A stretch of 64,000 bases of DNA, taken from contig NZ_LR701479.1 in NCBI RefSeq assembly GCF_902498745.1, positions 2,683,060-2,747,059 on the forward strand. Direction: 5' to 3'. The notes under the pieces are model-generated. The model saw nothing but the letters and a program-made list of their open reading frames with translations, did no database searches and had not been told where the DNA came from. Positions 8,748 through 17,284 of this stretch are shown here, in pieces. Every line of letters begins with the position of its first letter. Within the stretch, counting starts at the first letter, position 1. This DNA is from Erythrobacter sp. EC-HK427 (lineage in GTDB: Bacteria > Pseudomonadota > Alphaproteobacteria > Sphingomonadales > Sphingomonadaceae). The position numbers were made by a program, and so were the translations under genes.

Positions 8748-9570
8748 ATGCCCCTCCTCCCCATCGCTCGCGAAATTCGTCGCAGTATCTCACCGCCCGA
8801 TTGAGCGGGATGCTAGCATGATCGGCCAGCGACGCTGGGTCTGTGACCATTTCTCGCTCTAGGAGGTTGAAAACGTAATCCTCCTCGGCTTCATCGCCGC
8901 CGCCCCATTCTTCCCTAGTCTTGAATGCGCTTTCCTCCAGCAGCCGGAAAAAATCCCGGCGATAAGCTAGATCATCATTACTGCCTTCGTCGAATGGGCT
9001 TGTTGCGACATTCCCCGCCATGGCGGTCAGGTTGATTAGAGATAGGCGCGCGGATTGACCACTAGTCCAAGCCGCGATCCCTTCCCGAACAATTCCCATA
9101 CCACCGTAGAAAAACGAATTTGCCGCCTCATCTAGATCGGGCAAGACCTTGGCTGGCAGATGCAAAGTCAGTGGATTTAGAGCTGTGGGATCGAAATAGA
9201 GGAACATGGAAAGGGCGCGTTCGGCAAGCCCGCGCTCCGAACTGAATGCGTCTGGCATTTGGCGAAGCTCGCGACCGACAATTTCTGTTGCCATGAGGAT
9301 CGGCCAGCGGTTGCGGGCCAGAACCCAGCTAGCCCGCTCTGGCGGCAGCCCCAGCTGAGTCATTTCGACAGCCAGCGCCATCTCGATGATTTGCAGCGGC
9401 GTATACGTGGCAGCCTTGCCCTTCACCGCGTGAAAACCAACGGGATAACCCAGCCGATGAAAATTTTTCAGCCGGGACTGGAATGCGGTTCGCTTGCTCT
9501 GATCAATGCCGTGAACGCTCGCTAGAACGCTTTCCAGCTCTCCGAACGTCCAAGCGATCTCAAAACCCAC
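8725..9570 (-). CDS. MerR-like HTH protein, likely element regulator
   Basis: 281 aa, overlapping int by 23 bp and therefore in one operon with it. Residues about 25-75 (RLKNFHRLGYPVG, then a Y-T-P-L-Q-I-I-E-M-A-L-A run, then LGLPPERASWVL) resemble the N-terminal winged helix of MerR-type regulators, which recognise near-palindromic operators. The remaining 200 residues match no family I know. Its divergent promoter region contains two such near-palindromes (9585 and 9641), so it probably controls int and the divergent alpA-like gene. Function is inferred from context and fold resemblance. Confidence 0.65.
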   Translation of the reverse strand: MGFEIAWTFGELESVLASVHGIDQSKRTAFQSRLKNFHRLGYPVGFHAVKGKAATYTPLQIIEMALAVEMTQLGLPPERASWVLARNRWPILMATEIVGRELRQMPDAFSSERGLAERALSMFLYFDPTALNPLTLHLPAKVLPDLDEAANSFFYGGMGIVREGIAAWTSGQSARLSLINLTAMAGNVATSPFDEGSNDDLAYRRDFFRLLEESAFKTREEWGGGDEAEEDYVFNLLEREMVTDPASLADHASIPLNRAVRYCDEFRERWGGGAYDSNPQT

Positions 9571-9584
9571 TTTTCAACACCCTT

Positions 9585-9659
9585 CCTGTGAAAGGTTTCA
9601 TAGGTCACTTGCCGAACGCCCCGGCAGCCTATACAACCAACCTGTGAAACCTTGCATAG
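9585..9659. promoter_or_regulatory. Two repeated near-palindromic operators between divergent genes
   Basis: CCTGTGAAAGGTTTCATAG at 9585-9603 and CCTGTGAAACCTTGCATAG at 9641-9659, 56 bases apart. The first, extended to the next G, is almost a perfect inverted repeat (CCTGTGAAA GG TTTCATAGG). They occupy the 135-base gap between the MerR-like gene and the AlpA-like gene, the place expected for a shared control region. Confidence 0.6.
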
Positions 9660-9705
9660 CATCGTTTCAAATCGAAGGTCTAGGGAAAAGACGGAAAGGA
9701 TAGAA

Positions 9706-9891
9706 ATGCTTTCGACCGATCTTATCAAGGGTGCCAAGGCTGTTGAGGCCGAAACGGGTGGCGTGCTGACTGCAAGGCAGGTTTACCACATGGTTGAACA
9801 AGGCCACCTGCCCGTTATCCGCAAAGGACGCGCGATGTATTTCCGGCGTTCTGAGCTTGAAGCGGCATTTCGCTCCAACAGCATTGGCTAA
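9706..9891 (+). CDS. AlpA/excisionase-like HTH protein
   Basis: 61 aa. I use the ATG at 9706, which follows AAAGGA by 6 bases, instead of an upstream ATG that has no such site. Residues 18-55 form a MerR-like/excisionase winged helix (LTARQVYHMVEQGHLPVIRKG, then YFRRSELEAAF), the pattern of AlpA and phage Xis proteins, which bend DNA at att sites or activate int. It lies divergent from the int operon and 3 bases before the next gene. Probable recombination directionality factor. Confidence 0.8.
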   Translation: MLSTDLIKGAKAVEAETGGVLTARQVYHMVEQGHLPVIRKGRAMYFRRSELEAAFRSNSIG

Positions 9892-9894
9892 ATC

Positions 9895-10443
9895 GTGCCC
9901 AGCCGCCGCAAGCGCGGGCGCAACAAGGTTAATCCCACCGGGCGCAATGAAAACACTACCAAGCGGTTTGCCGGGATACCGCACGAAATCCTGAAATCAG
10001 CCGCCTATCGCGCGCTTGATCCCGTGGCGCGCGCGTTGCTCATTGAGCTGATCATGATGGAAAACGGGCGCAACAATGGTTCGCTTTGGCTTGGCGTAAA
10101 GGACGCGATCGATCGGCTGGGGATGGCTGATGCCCGTCCTCTCATAAAGGCGTTCGATTTGCTGCAAGCGACCGGGCTAATCGTTATGACAAAGGATGCC
10201 CATTTCTCGGTCAAGGCAGCCGAAACGTCGCGCGCGCGTTGCTGGGGACTGACTTGGCTCTCAATCGATGGCAAGCCGCCCAAAAACAGCTGGCAAGACT
10301 ACCTACCCGCGCCCAAGAGCCGGGAAAGCAAGCGGGCGGAGAAAGGTCTCCGCGCAATGTCTCGCTACTGCAAGCAACTCGCGGCAAACAAAATCCCGAT
10401 AGTGGATTTCACAGCGACACCCCCGCTCCCAATCGAAAAATAG
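9895..10443 (+). CDS. Winged-helix protein of mobile elements, putative replication or control
   Basis: 182 aa, GTG start 3 bases after the AlpA-like stop, so translationally coupled. A basic N-terminus (RRKRGRNK) precedes a helical domain (about 30-115) with ALDPVARALLIELI, LGVKDAIDRLG and a LLQATGLIVMTK segment that looks like a winged helix with its wing. The C-terminus is basic. Similar small proteins occur beside excisionase genes in alphaproteobacterial islands. The coding end itself carries the first of three GTG(A/G)ATTTCACA repeats (10402), which suggests it binds or derives from this iterated DNA. No enzyme motif is seen. Confidence 0.65.
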   Translation: MPSRRKRGRNKVNPTGRNENTTKRFAGIPHEILKSAAYRALDPVARALLIELIMMENGRNNGSLWLGVKDAIDRLGMADARPLIKAFDLLQATGLIVMTKDAHFSVKAAETSRARCWGLTWLSIDGKPPKNSWQDYLPAPKSRESKRAEKGLRAMSRYCKQLAANKIPIVDFTATPPLPIEK

Positions 10444-10526
10444 CTCGAACCGGCTGTGAATTTCACACCCGCTAGCGGCGAAAAACGGCAGTAATCCGCC
10501 AATTTCCATTGGTGGGAATTTCACAG
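10402..10526. repeat. Three iteron-like repeats around GTG(A/G)ATTTCACA
   Basis: Copies start at 10402 (GTGGATTTCACAG), 10455 (TGTGAATTTCACA, an odd palindrome centred on T) and 10512 (GTGGGAATTTCACAG). Spacing is 54 to 56 bases. The tracts after the first two copies are also alike, with a C-rich run and then GAAAAA. In the frame of the upstream gene each unit would read x-FT or NFT followed by a stop or drift. Regular spacing favours protein binding sites or a decayed tandem duplication. Confidence 0.6.
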
Positions 10527-10721
10527 CACATACAGCTGTTACCATGGGGTCTGGGGGAAATGTTAGCCGTTAAGCGGCAGCGAAAGGAAAAGAAACGCTA
10601 TCCAAAGGCCCAGAAAGAAAACGCCAGCCAAAATGTCGCGCAAACGATTGCGCCAATAGCCGATCCCTCTGCTCGGATCGGGAGGCGATTTGCTCTCTGG
10701 TTTTTCAAACACGGTGAAAAC
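10444..10721. other. Non-coding stretch between convergent genes
   Basis: 278 bases holding the second and third iteron-like repeats. A short plus-strand frame (10509-10760) exists, but it overlaps the end of the next gene and has no ribosome-binding site or recognisable sequence, so I do not call it. The stretch could serve as an origin or control locus of the element. Confidence 0.5.
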
Positions 10722-11378
10722 CTAAGTGCGGCTGGAAGCATCTGCAATGCCTTCGCCTAAACCGCCCAACCTGGCCTCCATTCCAGCAAAGACCTGCGCG
10801 CAATGATGATCGAGCTGCCAATAGCGTTCCTCCAGCTTGCCAAAACTGCTGTGATGCATCCCCTTGGGGCGGCGAATGGGCATCGCCCAGCCCTCCGCGC
10901 AACCCAGCCTCCGCTGTAGCCTGAAAAGCGCCTCAAATGGCTTCTCATGGTCAGGGACTCGCTGCGAACGGTATCCGATACGCCAGACCTTTCGGCTGGC
11001 AAAAAGCTCACCACCCGGCGGCAAATAGAGCTGGCCAACCCGCGCGCCGCTGACCGGACAATGCATCCACCACCGCTTTCCACCAAATTTGGGCACCGTG
11101 TAACTTAGCCGGATATTTTGGATTTGCTGCTTTCGATCGCCGGTAAGGTGATTGACCACCGAATAGCGCAGCTCCAGCCGCGAATTTTCCGGATCACGCA
11201 TATCGCAAGAATAGGAGATATCGCCTGATGGCTGCCCTCCAGATGACCAACGCAAGGTGCCATTGCGCCAAGCGCCCGGAGCAACAAAGCCTTTGCGGAG
11301 CATAAATCCGAAATCAATCCGCAAACAATGCTCGGCGATTGGTCTGCCGCCTTGTCGCCCTGATCCATAACCGCCCAT
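10722..11378 (-). CDS. YGSGR-family protein of unknown function with lost zinc-ribbon cysteines
   Basis: 218 aa. The N-terminal MGGYGSGRQGG signature is shared by a widespread, uncharacterised family in bacterial mobile elements. In the relatives I recall, the middle has a CxxCG...RRVAKLYL block followed by FxCRxCxxLxYxSQR, a zinc ribbon. Here these read HCPVSGARVGQLYL (about 106-119) and FASRKVWRIGYRSQR, so three of the four cysteines are gone. It is on the same strand as the toxin-antitoxin and restriction genes, 51 bases below the former. Function unknown. Confidence 0.75.
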   Translation of the reverse strand: MGGYGSGRQGGRPIAEHCLRIDFGFMLRKGFVAPGAWRNGTLRWSSGGQPSGDISYSCDMRDPENSRLELRYSVVNHLTGDRKQQIQNIRLSYTVPKFGGKRWWMHCPVSGARVGQLYLPPGGELFASRKVWRIGYRSQRVPDHEKPFEALFRLQRRLGCAEGWAMPIRRPKGMHHSSFGKLEERYWQLDHHCAQVFAGMEARLGGLGEGIADASSRT

Positions 11379-11429
11379 TTTGCTGCTCTTTTCCTGTTTT
11401 ATCAGCAGAATGCCACTTGCAAAAAGGCT

Positions 11430-11966
11430 CTAGGCTACCTCCAAGACTCTAAGCCGCTCTTCCATTCGACCCGCAAAATGATCCGGCTTCATCTCACAAT
11501 TTGAGATTACGAGGTTGGCTTCCTTGACGATCCGAGCGTGAACCACCTCCTCTAAAGATAATTGCCTGCGATTATGCAGCCATGTCGCAACTTCGCACCA
11601 ATCCCAGAGGGGGCTCTCGGAGGTTACGCGCGCAGCAGGAGGAGGAAAATTCTCCCCTCGATCGCCATTGTGGTAATTGGTGATAGCGCCACGGCTAAGT
11701 CCCGCGCGCTTCGCGATATCCGATAAGCTAACTAAGTGGTCAGGTTCAAATCGCTCAATTTTCCCACCAGTCGCCACGACGTTCTCAACAGCGGAAATCA
11801 CCGCCGATGAAAAGCTGGGGGCTTCTCTGTCGAAGCTGACAATAAGAACGCCTTTCTGGAAAGCCAAAGTTGCATCATCGCAACCTGCCTCAAAAAAGAT
11901 ATTCGCAATATCATCACGATCCGGGTGGAAGCCGGAAACTATGATGGTGAATTCATGCACCTTCAC
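11430..11966 (-). CDS. HicB-like/HTH antitoxin candidate
   Basis: 178 aa. I start at the GTG at 11966, which follows AAAGGAGGAG at good distance and lies 14 bases inside the upstream gene. An N-terminal beta-alpha-beta domain (about 1-85; VKVHEFTIIVSGF, then GVLIVSFDREAPSFSSAVISAVENV) resembles HicB antitoxin folds. Residues about 100-125 are a helix-turn-helix (LVSLSDIAKRAGLSRGAITNY). A HicB-like domain plus DNA-binding domain, stop-start overlap with a small HicA-like protein and a palindrome upstream all fit an autoregulated antitoxin. The reverse assignment of roles is less likely, because the partner is small and carries the catalytic-type His. Confidence 0.7.
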   Translation of the reverse strand: MKVHEFTIIVSGFHPDRDDIANIFFEAGCDDATLAFQKGVLIVSFDREAPSFSSAVISAVENVVATGGKIERFEPDHLVSLSDIAKRAGLSRGAITNYHNGDRGENFPPPAARVTSESPLWDWCEVATWLHNRRQLSLEEVVHARIVKEANLVISNCEMKPDHFAGRMEERLRVLEVA

Positions 11967-12225
11967 TTCGCTTCTCCTCCTTTTTCGCACACTCGCATCG
12001 CTCGATGTCGCGTCGATAGCCACGCGCCGCTCGCTCAGGGTTACGCGGCGTGCTGTAAACAAAAATCTGACACCCCTCCCGGTCGGCAAGTGGACAAAGC
12101 AACTTGCCCCACCCATGGCCAGTCAATTCAAACCAACGCCAACCCAAATCCTCAGCGTAAGCCACGGCGGCCTCAATTTCCTTATGCGGGTGGCGCGGCC
12201 TGCTACTCAGGATTGCCTCCTGCAT
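11953..12225 (-). CDS. HicA-like toxin candidate
   Basis: 90 aa, first gene of a two-gene unit and overlapping the antitoxin candidate by 14 bp. HicA mRNA interferases are small double-stranded-RNA-binding-like folds with a pattern GW...xGSH plus a strand. Here LGWRWFELTGHGWGKLLCP gives Gly-Trp (28-29), His37 in place of the catalytic His, and a following strand, then FVYSTPRNPERAARGYRRDIERC. Cys44, Cys52, Cys77 and Cys79 could bind metal, which classic HicA does not. An in-frame TAA directly precedes the ATG, which fixes the start, and there is no obvious ribosome-binding site, so expression may be weak or leader-dependent. Confidence 0.65.
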   Translation of the reverse strand: MQEAILSSRPRHPHKEIEAAVAYAEDLGWRWFELTGHGWGKLLCPLADREGCQIFVYSTPRNPERAARGYRRDIERCECAKKEEKRSEGA

Positions 12226-12234
12226 TTAGATAAG

Positions 12235-12252
12235 TGTGAACATATGTCAACA
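12235..12252. promoter_or_regulatory. Palindromic operator upstream of the toxin-antitoxin pair
   Basis: TGTGAACATATGTCAACA is an 18-bp inverted repeat with 14 of 18 symmetric positions, 10 bases upstream of the toxin ATG. It contains a TTGACA on the minus strand (12246-12251), usable as a -35 box. Typical location for autoregulation by the HTH antitoxin. Confidence 0.55.
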
Positions 12253-12340
12253 CTAGTTGCTCCTCTAGATTCCAATTGGTTGATTTCAGCTTAACGTTCA
12301 AAACGGTGCACCAACTTTTCGTATGCCCGCGAAAGAAAGC

Positions 12341-15300
12341 TCACCCATCAATCTCCAGCTTGGGCAGTGCCCGCACAATCGCCATTGTCTCCAGACTGAT
12401 CGTTATCACTCGCTGGAATAGCTTCAGGGGATAGGCCGGATCACCCATGGTTTCGATCGCGTAGCGGTTTGCGTCGTTCACGATCCCGCTGGCCTTATCG
12501 ACCTTCACGCACTGGCGTTCCATCACCCAATCGAGCGCGGCCTTGCCGTTCACCACGTAATCATAGGCCTCCAGCGGGATGCCCGTGATCGTGATATTGG
12601 AATTGTAGATCACCGTGGTCTTATCCAAGTTTGGCCGCTTGCCCGCGAATTTCATTTTCTCGACCCGGTAATACCGCTCTGGATCGGGAATGGAGGCCAG
12701 CCGCAAATCGCCCTCTGCGATTGTTACGGGGTAAGGCTCGGCATTGTCGAAATCGCAGTGCAGATCGCCCAGCTTGCGCCCTGCCTCCACGAATGCCCAG
12801 AAATCCGCCGCCTTTTTTACGGCTGGGATACGGGGCAATTGCTTGGAGAGGTTATCGGCAAAGCGTTCCCGGTATTCGGGCGAATGCAGCAGGCCGTAGG
12901 CGTAGTAAAACAGATCATCCTTGGTGATAGCCTCGCCCGGATAGGCCGCTTGGAAATGCGCAAGCCCCGCATCGGTGATGGCATCGCGCTTGACCAACCC
13001 GGCCTCAGTAGCCTCGCCCAGCGCCAGTTCGCCCTCGCGTGGCGCTTCAACTTCCGAGTAGAGATAGCGCGGGAAACACTGATTATTGCCCATATCGGCG
13101 TAGTTGTAACTGGGAAGTGCATCCGCCATCAGGACCGAGAAAGCCCCTCGCATCCCAACTCCTGACAAACAAATCGATAGATTTTGAATGTCAGGCTTGG
13201 CGAAGGGATAGATGCTATGCATTTTGTAGACCATTTCGTTCAATGCGCGATCGTAATACAACCATTGACGCGTGAAAGGCCTATACAGACTTGGAAATAT
13301 GTTATCCGAATTGAATGAAATCAATTTTCCAGATGCGGCATTGCCCTTTAGACCCCGACTCCAGCTGATTTTTGTGGGATCACTCTCAACAAAATCATCG
13401 ATCAGGTTCTTCTTTTCCTTAGACGAAATCTTGCCGTAGGTTGCAGTAAACCGCTCAACGTCAGAGGCGTATTGCCGCAAAGTGCAGTCGATCGATGATG
13501 TGAGCGCATCCCGGCTGGAATTGTAAACCCAAACGTCGCGGGAGCTCAGCAGTCCCATAGAGAACCCACTGAATATGGCGTCCATCTCTCCCGTCTTGTC
13601 ACCGAGCGGCATAAACTGATCGAACGAACCATCCCGCTGATTTAACCAGTCCCCATGATCATCTGGGCGGATAGACTGCCAGCCGCGCGCCTCATGTATT
13701 CCACCGATACTTTTGAACTTAGAGATGATCGTCAGCTTTTCGTGCTCGGTTAGGTAATCACCGATATCGTGGAAAAAGATTTGGCCATTCGCTTGTGCCG
13801 CCGGATTTTTCACCAGAACCGTGATTGCGACTGGCGTCCGCGTCCCTTGGCCAAAGACGTTGTCTTTCTCTTTTCGTCGCTGCTCGCCGGAGGTGCGCGC
13901 ATTGCCTCGCAAATGGAAAATGTGAATGCTCGCAAATTCTTCTACCAAGCATTGGCGCAAGCCGTCAGTAGTGTTCCCTTCAAGCCATCCAGCATTGCTA
14001 ACATATGCCAATACACCTGCGTTCCCAATACGGTCGCTTGCCCATCGAAAAGCTCGAACATAACTGTCGTAGAGATTGCGGGAAAGTGTAGCGTTAGAAC
14101 GCGCCACGTAGGTTTCGCTGATCCGCTGATCGAGCTTTTGATACTCAAGATTCTTGGCAGCATCATTTTCACTGCTTTGCCCCACTGAATAAGGCGGATT
14201 TCCCATGATTACCCGAATATCCAGCGCTTTCTGGCGCGTCCGGCGGCTGGAATTGTCCGGCATCAGTGTCGCCAGCAAATCCTTGTCCTGCTCATAAAGC
14301 TGGAACGTATCGGTCAGACAGATGCCATCGAACGGCACATAGTCCCCTTCAGAAAGCCCGTGATAGACCGCCTCGATATTGATGGCCGCGATGTAGTAGG
14401 CCAGCAGCACGATCTCGTTTGCGTGGATTTCGTTGCGGTATTTGTGCTCCAGCTGATCGGGCGCGATCAGGCCGGATTGCAGCAGCCGGGTTATGAAAGT
14501 CCCCGTGCCCGTGAACGGATCGAGAATATGCACGCCCTTGCTGCCAAGGGTCTGGCCAAATTCGGATTGCAGCACCTCGTTGACCGAATGGATGATGAAA
14601 TCCACCACCTCGACCGGGGTATAGACGATGCCCAGCCGCTCTGTCATTTTCGGGAAAGCGTTGCGGAAAAACTTGTCATACAGCTCGACAATGATGCGCT
14701 GCTTGGCCTCGGCAGTCTGCACCCCCGCTGCGCGCCGTTTTACGCTAGCGTAGAAGCGATCTAGGCTTTCCGCCTCCCGATCCAGCCGATGCTCATCCAA
14801 CGCGCCCAGAACGGCCTCCATGGCCCTTGAAACGGGGTTGTTCCGGGCGAAGCTGTATCCCTCGAACAGCGCATCGAATACCGGGCGGGTGATCAGATGC
14901 TGGGCGAGCATTTCTATCGCCTCGCCCTCGCTGATGCTGTCATTCAGATCATCGCGGATTTCGGCCAGGAACCCATCGAAGGCTTCGCGCTCTGGCGTTC
15001 CCTCTTTCGCCACGATCCCGGTGATGCGGCTGATATGGGTCTGGGCGATCTTGGCGATATCGCCTGCCCAATTCTCCCAATAATCGCGTTGGCCGCATTT
15101 CTTGACGATCTTGGCCATGATCGCCTTGGAAAATTCGTCAAAGTCAAATCCATTCTGGAACGGGCTTAAGGGTTTGGGCTTGCTATCCCCGTCGCTGCCC
15201 TCGTCATCACTAGCCGCGCTGCCGTCACCGATGCCCGCCCCGGCCACTTTGGCCATGCTGCGGCTGGGCAAGTTATTGATGGTTGCTGTAACCAGACCCG

Positions 15301-17284
15301 CAGTCACGGGAACAATCTGCACCTTGTCGCTGATATCCTCCCCAAGATCAGCCTGATTTAGCCGCCCCTCAAAGCGCTCATCGTGCGATCGCAACGCATT
15401 GAGGATTTGCCAGACCACCCGATAGCGCTCGTTATCGTTTAGAGCTTCTTCTGGGGACGTCCCGGCTGGCACCCCGATTGGCAGGATCACGTATCCCATC
15501 TTTTTGCCGGGAGCACGACGCATTACACGGCCAACCGATTGCACCACGTCAATCTGGCTCTTGCGCGGGTGCATAAACAGGATCGCATCCAGCGCCGGAA
15601 CGTCCACCCCTTCAGATAGGCAACGGGCATTGGTCAGGATACGGCAAATCGCATCACCATGACTCTCTTTTAGCCAATCCAGCTTTTGCGCCCGTTCGCG
15701 CGCGCCCATGGTGCCATCCACGTGCTGCAATTCCACGGTCAGCGGTTCAGCATTGCCTAGCGCCTCTTGGCCTTCCTCACTGGCGCGATATTCCTCTACC
15801 ACCGCGCGAAACTCACTTGCGATTGTTTTGGATGCATCAATAGTTTTGGCAAAAGCGAGCGCGCGCTGCATCGGCTGGGAGTCGGTAAGCACTTCATTCG
15901 CCAAGCCAGATTTTATAAGCGCCTTGTAGCAACCGATAATTTTGGTCGCATCGTCAAGTTTGAGCTCTTTGGGGCCATCGCGCAGCCTATTCTGCACGCT
16001 GGCGCTGATCATTGCTTCATCCACCGCTAACACGATCACCTTGTAATCGGTCAGCAGCTCATTCTCGACTGCCCAGCCGAACCCGCGCACAAATAGGTCT
16101 TTTCCAAACATGGATTCGTCACCCATGTCCGCCAGCTTCGCCGCGTGCTCACTTGCCTTTGCCTTGGCGGCTTCGCCAAAAACGCGCGGTGTTGCGGTCA
16201 TGTAAAGCCGTTTGCCTGCTTTCAGGAAATCCTGATCGTGAACCTTCACGAAATTGCTTTCATCCTCCCCGGCAAGCGTTGCCCCCGTAGTGCGATGCGC
16301 CTCATCACAAATGATCAGGTCAAATTCCGGCAAACCGTGGAGCCGCTGAGCATCGCTGATCACTTGGATGCTCTGATAAGTGGAAAACACCACCGTCATT
16401 CGATCGCTGGCATCATTTGCAGCCTTGCTGGCCAGCCGCGCTGCATTTGTGGTGGCAGGATAATCAAGATCGTGCCGCTCGACCTCGGCAATATCATCAC
16501 TACCGCCCGCGCCCTTACGCTTGCCGACTTGGCTATCAGAACAAACCGCAAAGGATCGCAGCGGGGTCTGGCTATCGATCGTCCATTCCCTGATCGTCTG
16601 ATTGACCAGCGCCAGCGATGGCAACAGCACCAGCACATTGCCGCCAGCTCCCACCATATCCTCTGCGATCTTAAGCCCGGTAAATGTCTTGCCAGTGCCG
16701 CAAGCCATGATCAGCTTGCCGCGATCGGCCTCGGCCAGCCCCTTGCGAACGGCCTCCAGCGCCTCGGCCTGATGCTTACGCAATTCTTTGGGCGGCTCCA
16801 GCCGGATTTCGCCATTGATCAGGAATGCTGACCAATCGATCGGGCTTTCCTCCAGCCGATCCAAGCCAACGCTTGTGACGTTCAAATCATCAAAGAGCGC
16901 GCTGGCATTGGCGCTAAACTCCCTGCCCGTTGTCTCGATAATCAGGCCGCGCGAAAAATGCCGCGACGCTCCCAGCGTGCTGAGAAACTTGTCCAATTCC
17001 CCTTTGGGAATGCTGCCACCTTCACGATAGAATTTGCACTGGATCGCGCAAAAACTGTCCTCACCCCTGATCTTGGCTACGGCATCGATGCCATTATCCC
17101 CGGCTGGCAATCCCTGTTGCCGCGCCCAAGTAGCGAAATCCCAGCAATCCTCATATTCTTGCACCATGCCGGGATCGCGCTGCATAAAAACAATCGCCAG
17201 CCGCTCAAAGTAGGTGCCCTTTTCCCTTTCGGTCTGGGAATGGTCGCGATACTGGGCGAGCAATTGGCGAAGCGGCGTTTCCAT
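12341..17284 (-). CDS. Type ISP single-polypeptide restriction-modification enzyme
   Basis: 1647 aa; nuclease, translocase, methyltransferase and target recognition are in one chain. N-terminal Mrr-like nuclease: Asp67 (GIDAVA) and Gln82-x-Lys84 (IQCK). SF2 helicase: Walker A MACGTGKT (193-200), DEAH (327-330), TATP (363-366), motif VI QSVGRVMRR (582-590). Gamma-type N6-adenine methyltransferase: motif I DPFTGTGTF (922-930), motif IV NPPY (1029-1032). The C-terminal 500 residues should be the target recognition domain. Length and order match LlaBIII/LlaGI-type enzymes (about 1570 aa). Such enzymes methylate one adenine strand and cut between converging complexes. GAGGGA lies 8 bases upstream of the ATG. 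No in-frame damage is seen, so it looks functional. Confidence 0.95.
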   Translation of the reverse strand: METPLRQLLAQYRDHSQTEREKGTYFERLAIVFMQRDPGMVQEYEDCWDFATWARQQGLPAGDNGIDAVAKIRGEDSFCAIQCKFYREGGSIPKGELDKFLSTLGASRHFSRGLIIETTGREFSANASALFDDLNVTSVGLDRLEESPIDWSAFLINGEIRLEPPKELRKHQAEALEAVRKGLAEADRGKLIMACGTGKTFTGLKIAEDMVGAGGNVLVLLPSLALVNQTIREWTIDSQTPLRSFAVCSDSQVGKRKGAGGSDDIAEVERHDLDYPATTNAARLASKAANDASDRMTVVFSTYQSIQVISDAQRLHGLPEFDLIICDEAHRTTGATLAGEDESNFVKVHDQDFLKAGKRLYMTATPRVFGEAAKAKASEHAAKLADMGDESMFGKDLFVRGFGWAVENELLTDYKVIVLAVDEAMISASVQNRLRDGPKELKLDDATKIIGCYKALIKSGLANEVLTDSQPMQRALAFAKTIDASKTIASEFRAVVEEYRASEEGQEALGNAEPLTVELQHVDGTMGARERAQKLDWLKESHGDAICRILTNARCLSEGVDVPALDAILFMHPRKSQIDVVQSVGRVMRRAPGKKMGYVILPIGVPAGTSPEEALNDNERYRVVWQILNALRSHDERFEGRLNQADLGEDISDKVQIVPVTAGLVTATINNLPSRSMAKVAGAGIGDGSAASDDEGSDGDSKPKPLSPFQNGFDFDEFSKAIMAKIVKKCGQRDYWENWAGDIAKIAQTHISRITGIVAKEGTPEREAFDGFLAEIRDDLNDSISEGEAIEMLAQHLITRPVFDALFEGYSFARNNPVSRAMEAVLGALDEHRLDREAESLDRFYASVKRRAAGVQTAEAKQRIIVELYDKFFRNAFPKMTERLGIVYTPVEVVDFIIHSVNEVLQSEFGQTLGSKGVHILDPFTGTGTFITRLLQSGLIAPDQLEHKYRNEIHANEIVLLAYYIAAINIEAVYHGLSEGDYVPFDGICLTDTFQLYEQDKDLLATLMPDNSSRRTRQKALDIRVIMGNPPYSVGQSSENDAAKNLEYQKLDQRISETYVARSNATLSRNLYDSYVRAFRWASDRIGNAGVLAYVSNAGWLEGNTTDGLRQCLVEEFASIHIFHLRGNARTSGEQRRKEKDNVFGQGTRTPVAITVLVKNPAAQANGQIFFHDIGDYLTEHEKLTIISKFKSIGGIHEARGWQSIRPDDHGDWLNQRDGSFDQFMPLGDKTGEMDAIFSGFSMGLLSSRDVWVYNSSRDALTSSIDCTLRQYASDVERFTATYGKISSKEKKNLIDDFVESDPTKISWSRGLKGNAASGKLISFNSDNIFPSLYRPFTRQWLYYDRALNEMVYKMHSIYPFAKPDIQNLSICLSGVGMRGAFSVLMADALPSYNYADMGNNQCFPRYLYSEVEAPREGELALGEATEAGLVKRDAITDAGLAHFQAAYPGEAITKDDLFYYAYGLLHSPEYRERFADNLSKQLPRIPAVKKAADFWAFVEAGRKLGDLHCDFDNAEPYPVTIAEGDLRLASIPDPERYYRVEKMKFAGKRPNLDKTTVIYNSNITITGIPLEAYDYVVNGKAALDWVMERQCVKVDKASGIVNDANRYAIETMGDPAYPLKLFQRVITISLETMAIVRALPKLEIDG

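Noticed and set aside
10402-10526. CRISPR array
   Set aside because: Repeats are only 12-15 bases, there are three copies, the intervening sequences resemble one another, and no cas genes are present.
10509-10760. 83-aa plus-strand gene in the element
   Set aside because: No ribosome-binding site, low-complexity Lys/Ala/Gln content, and it overlaps the end of the YGSGR gene.
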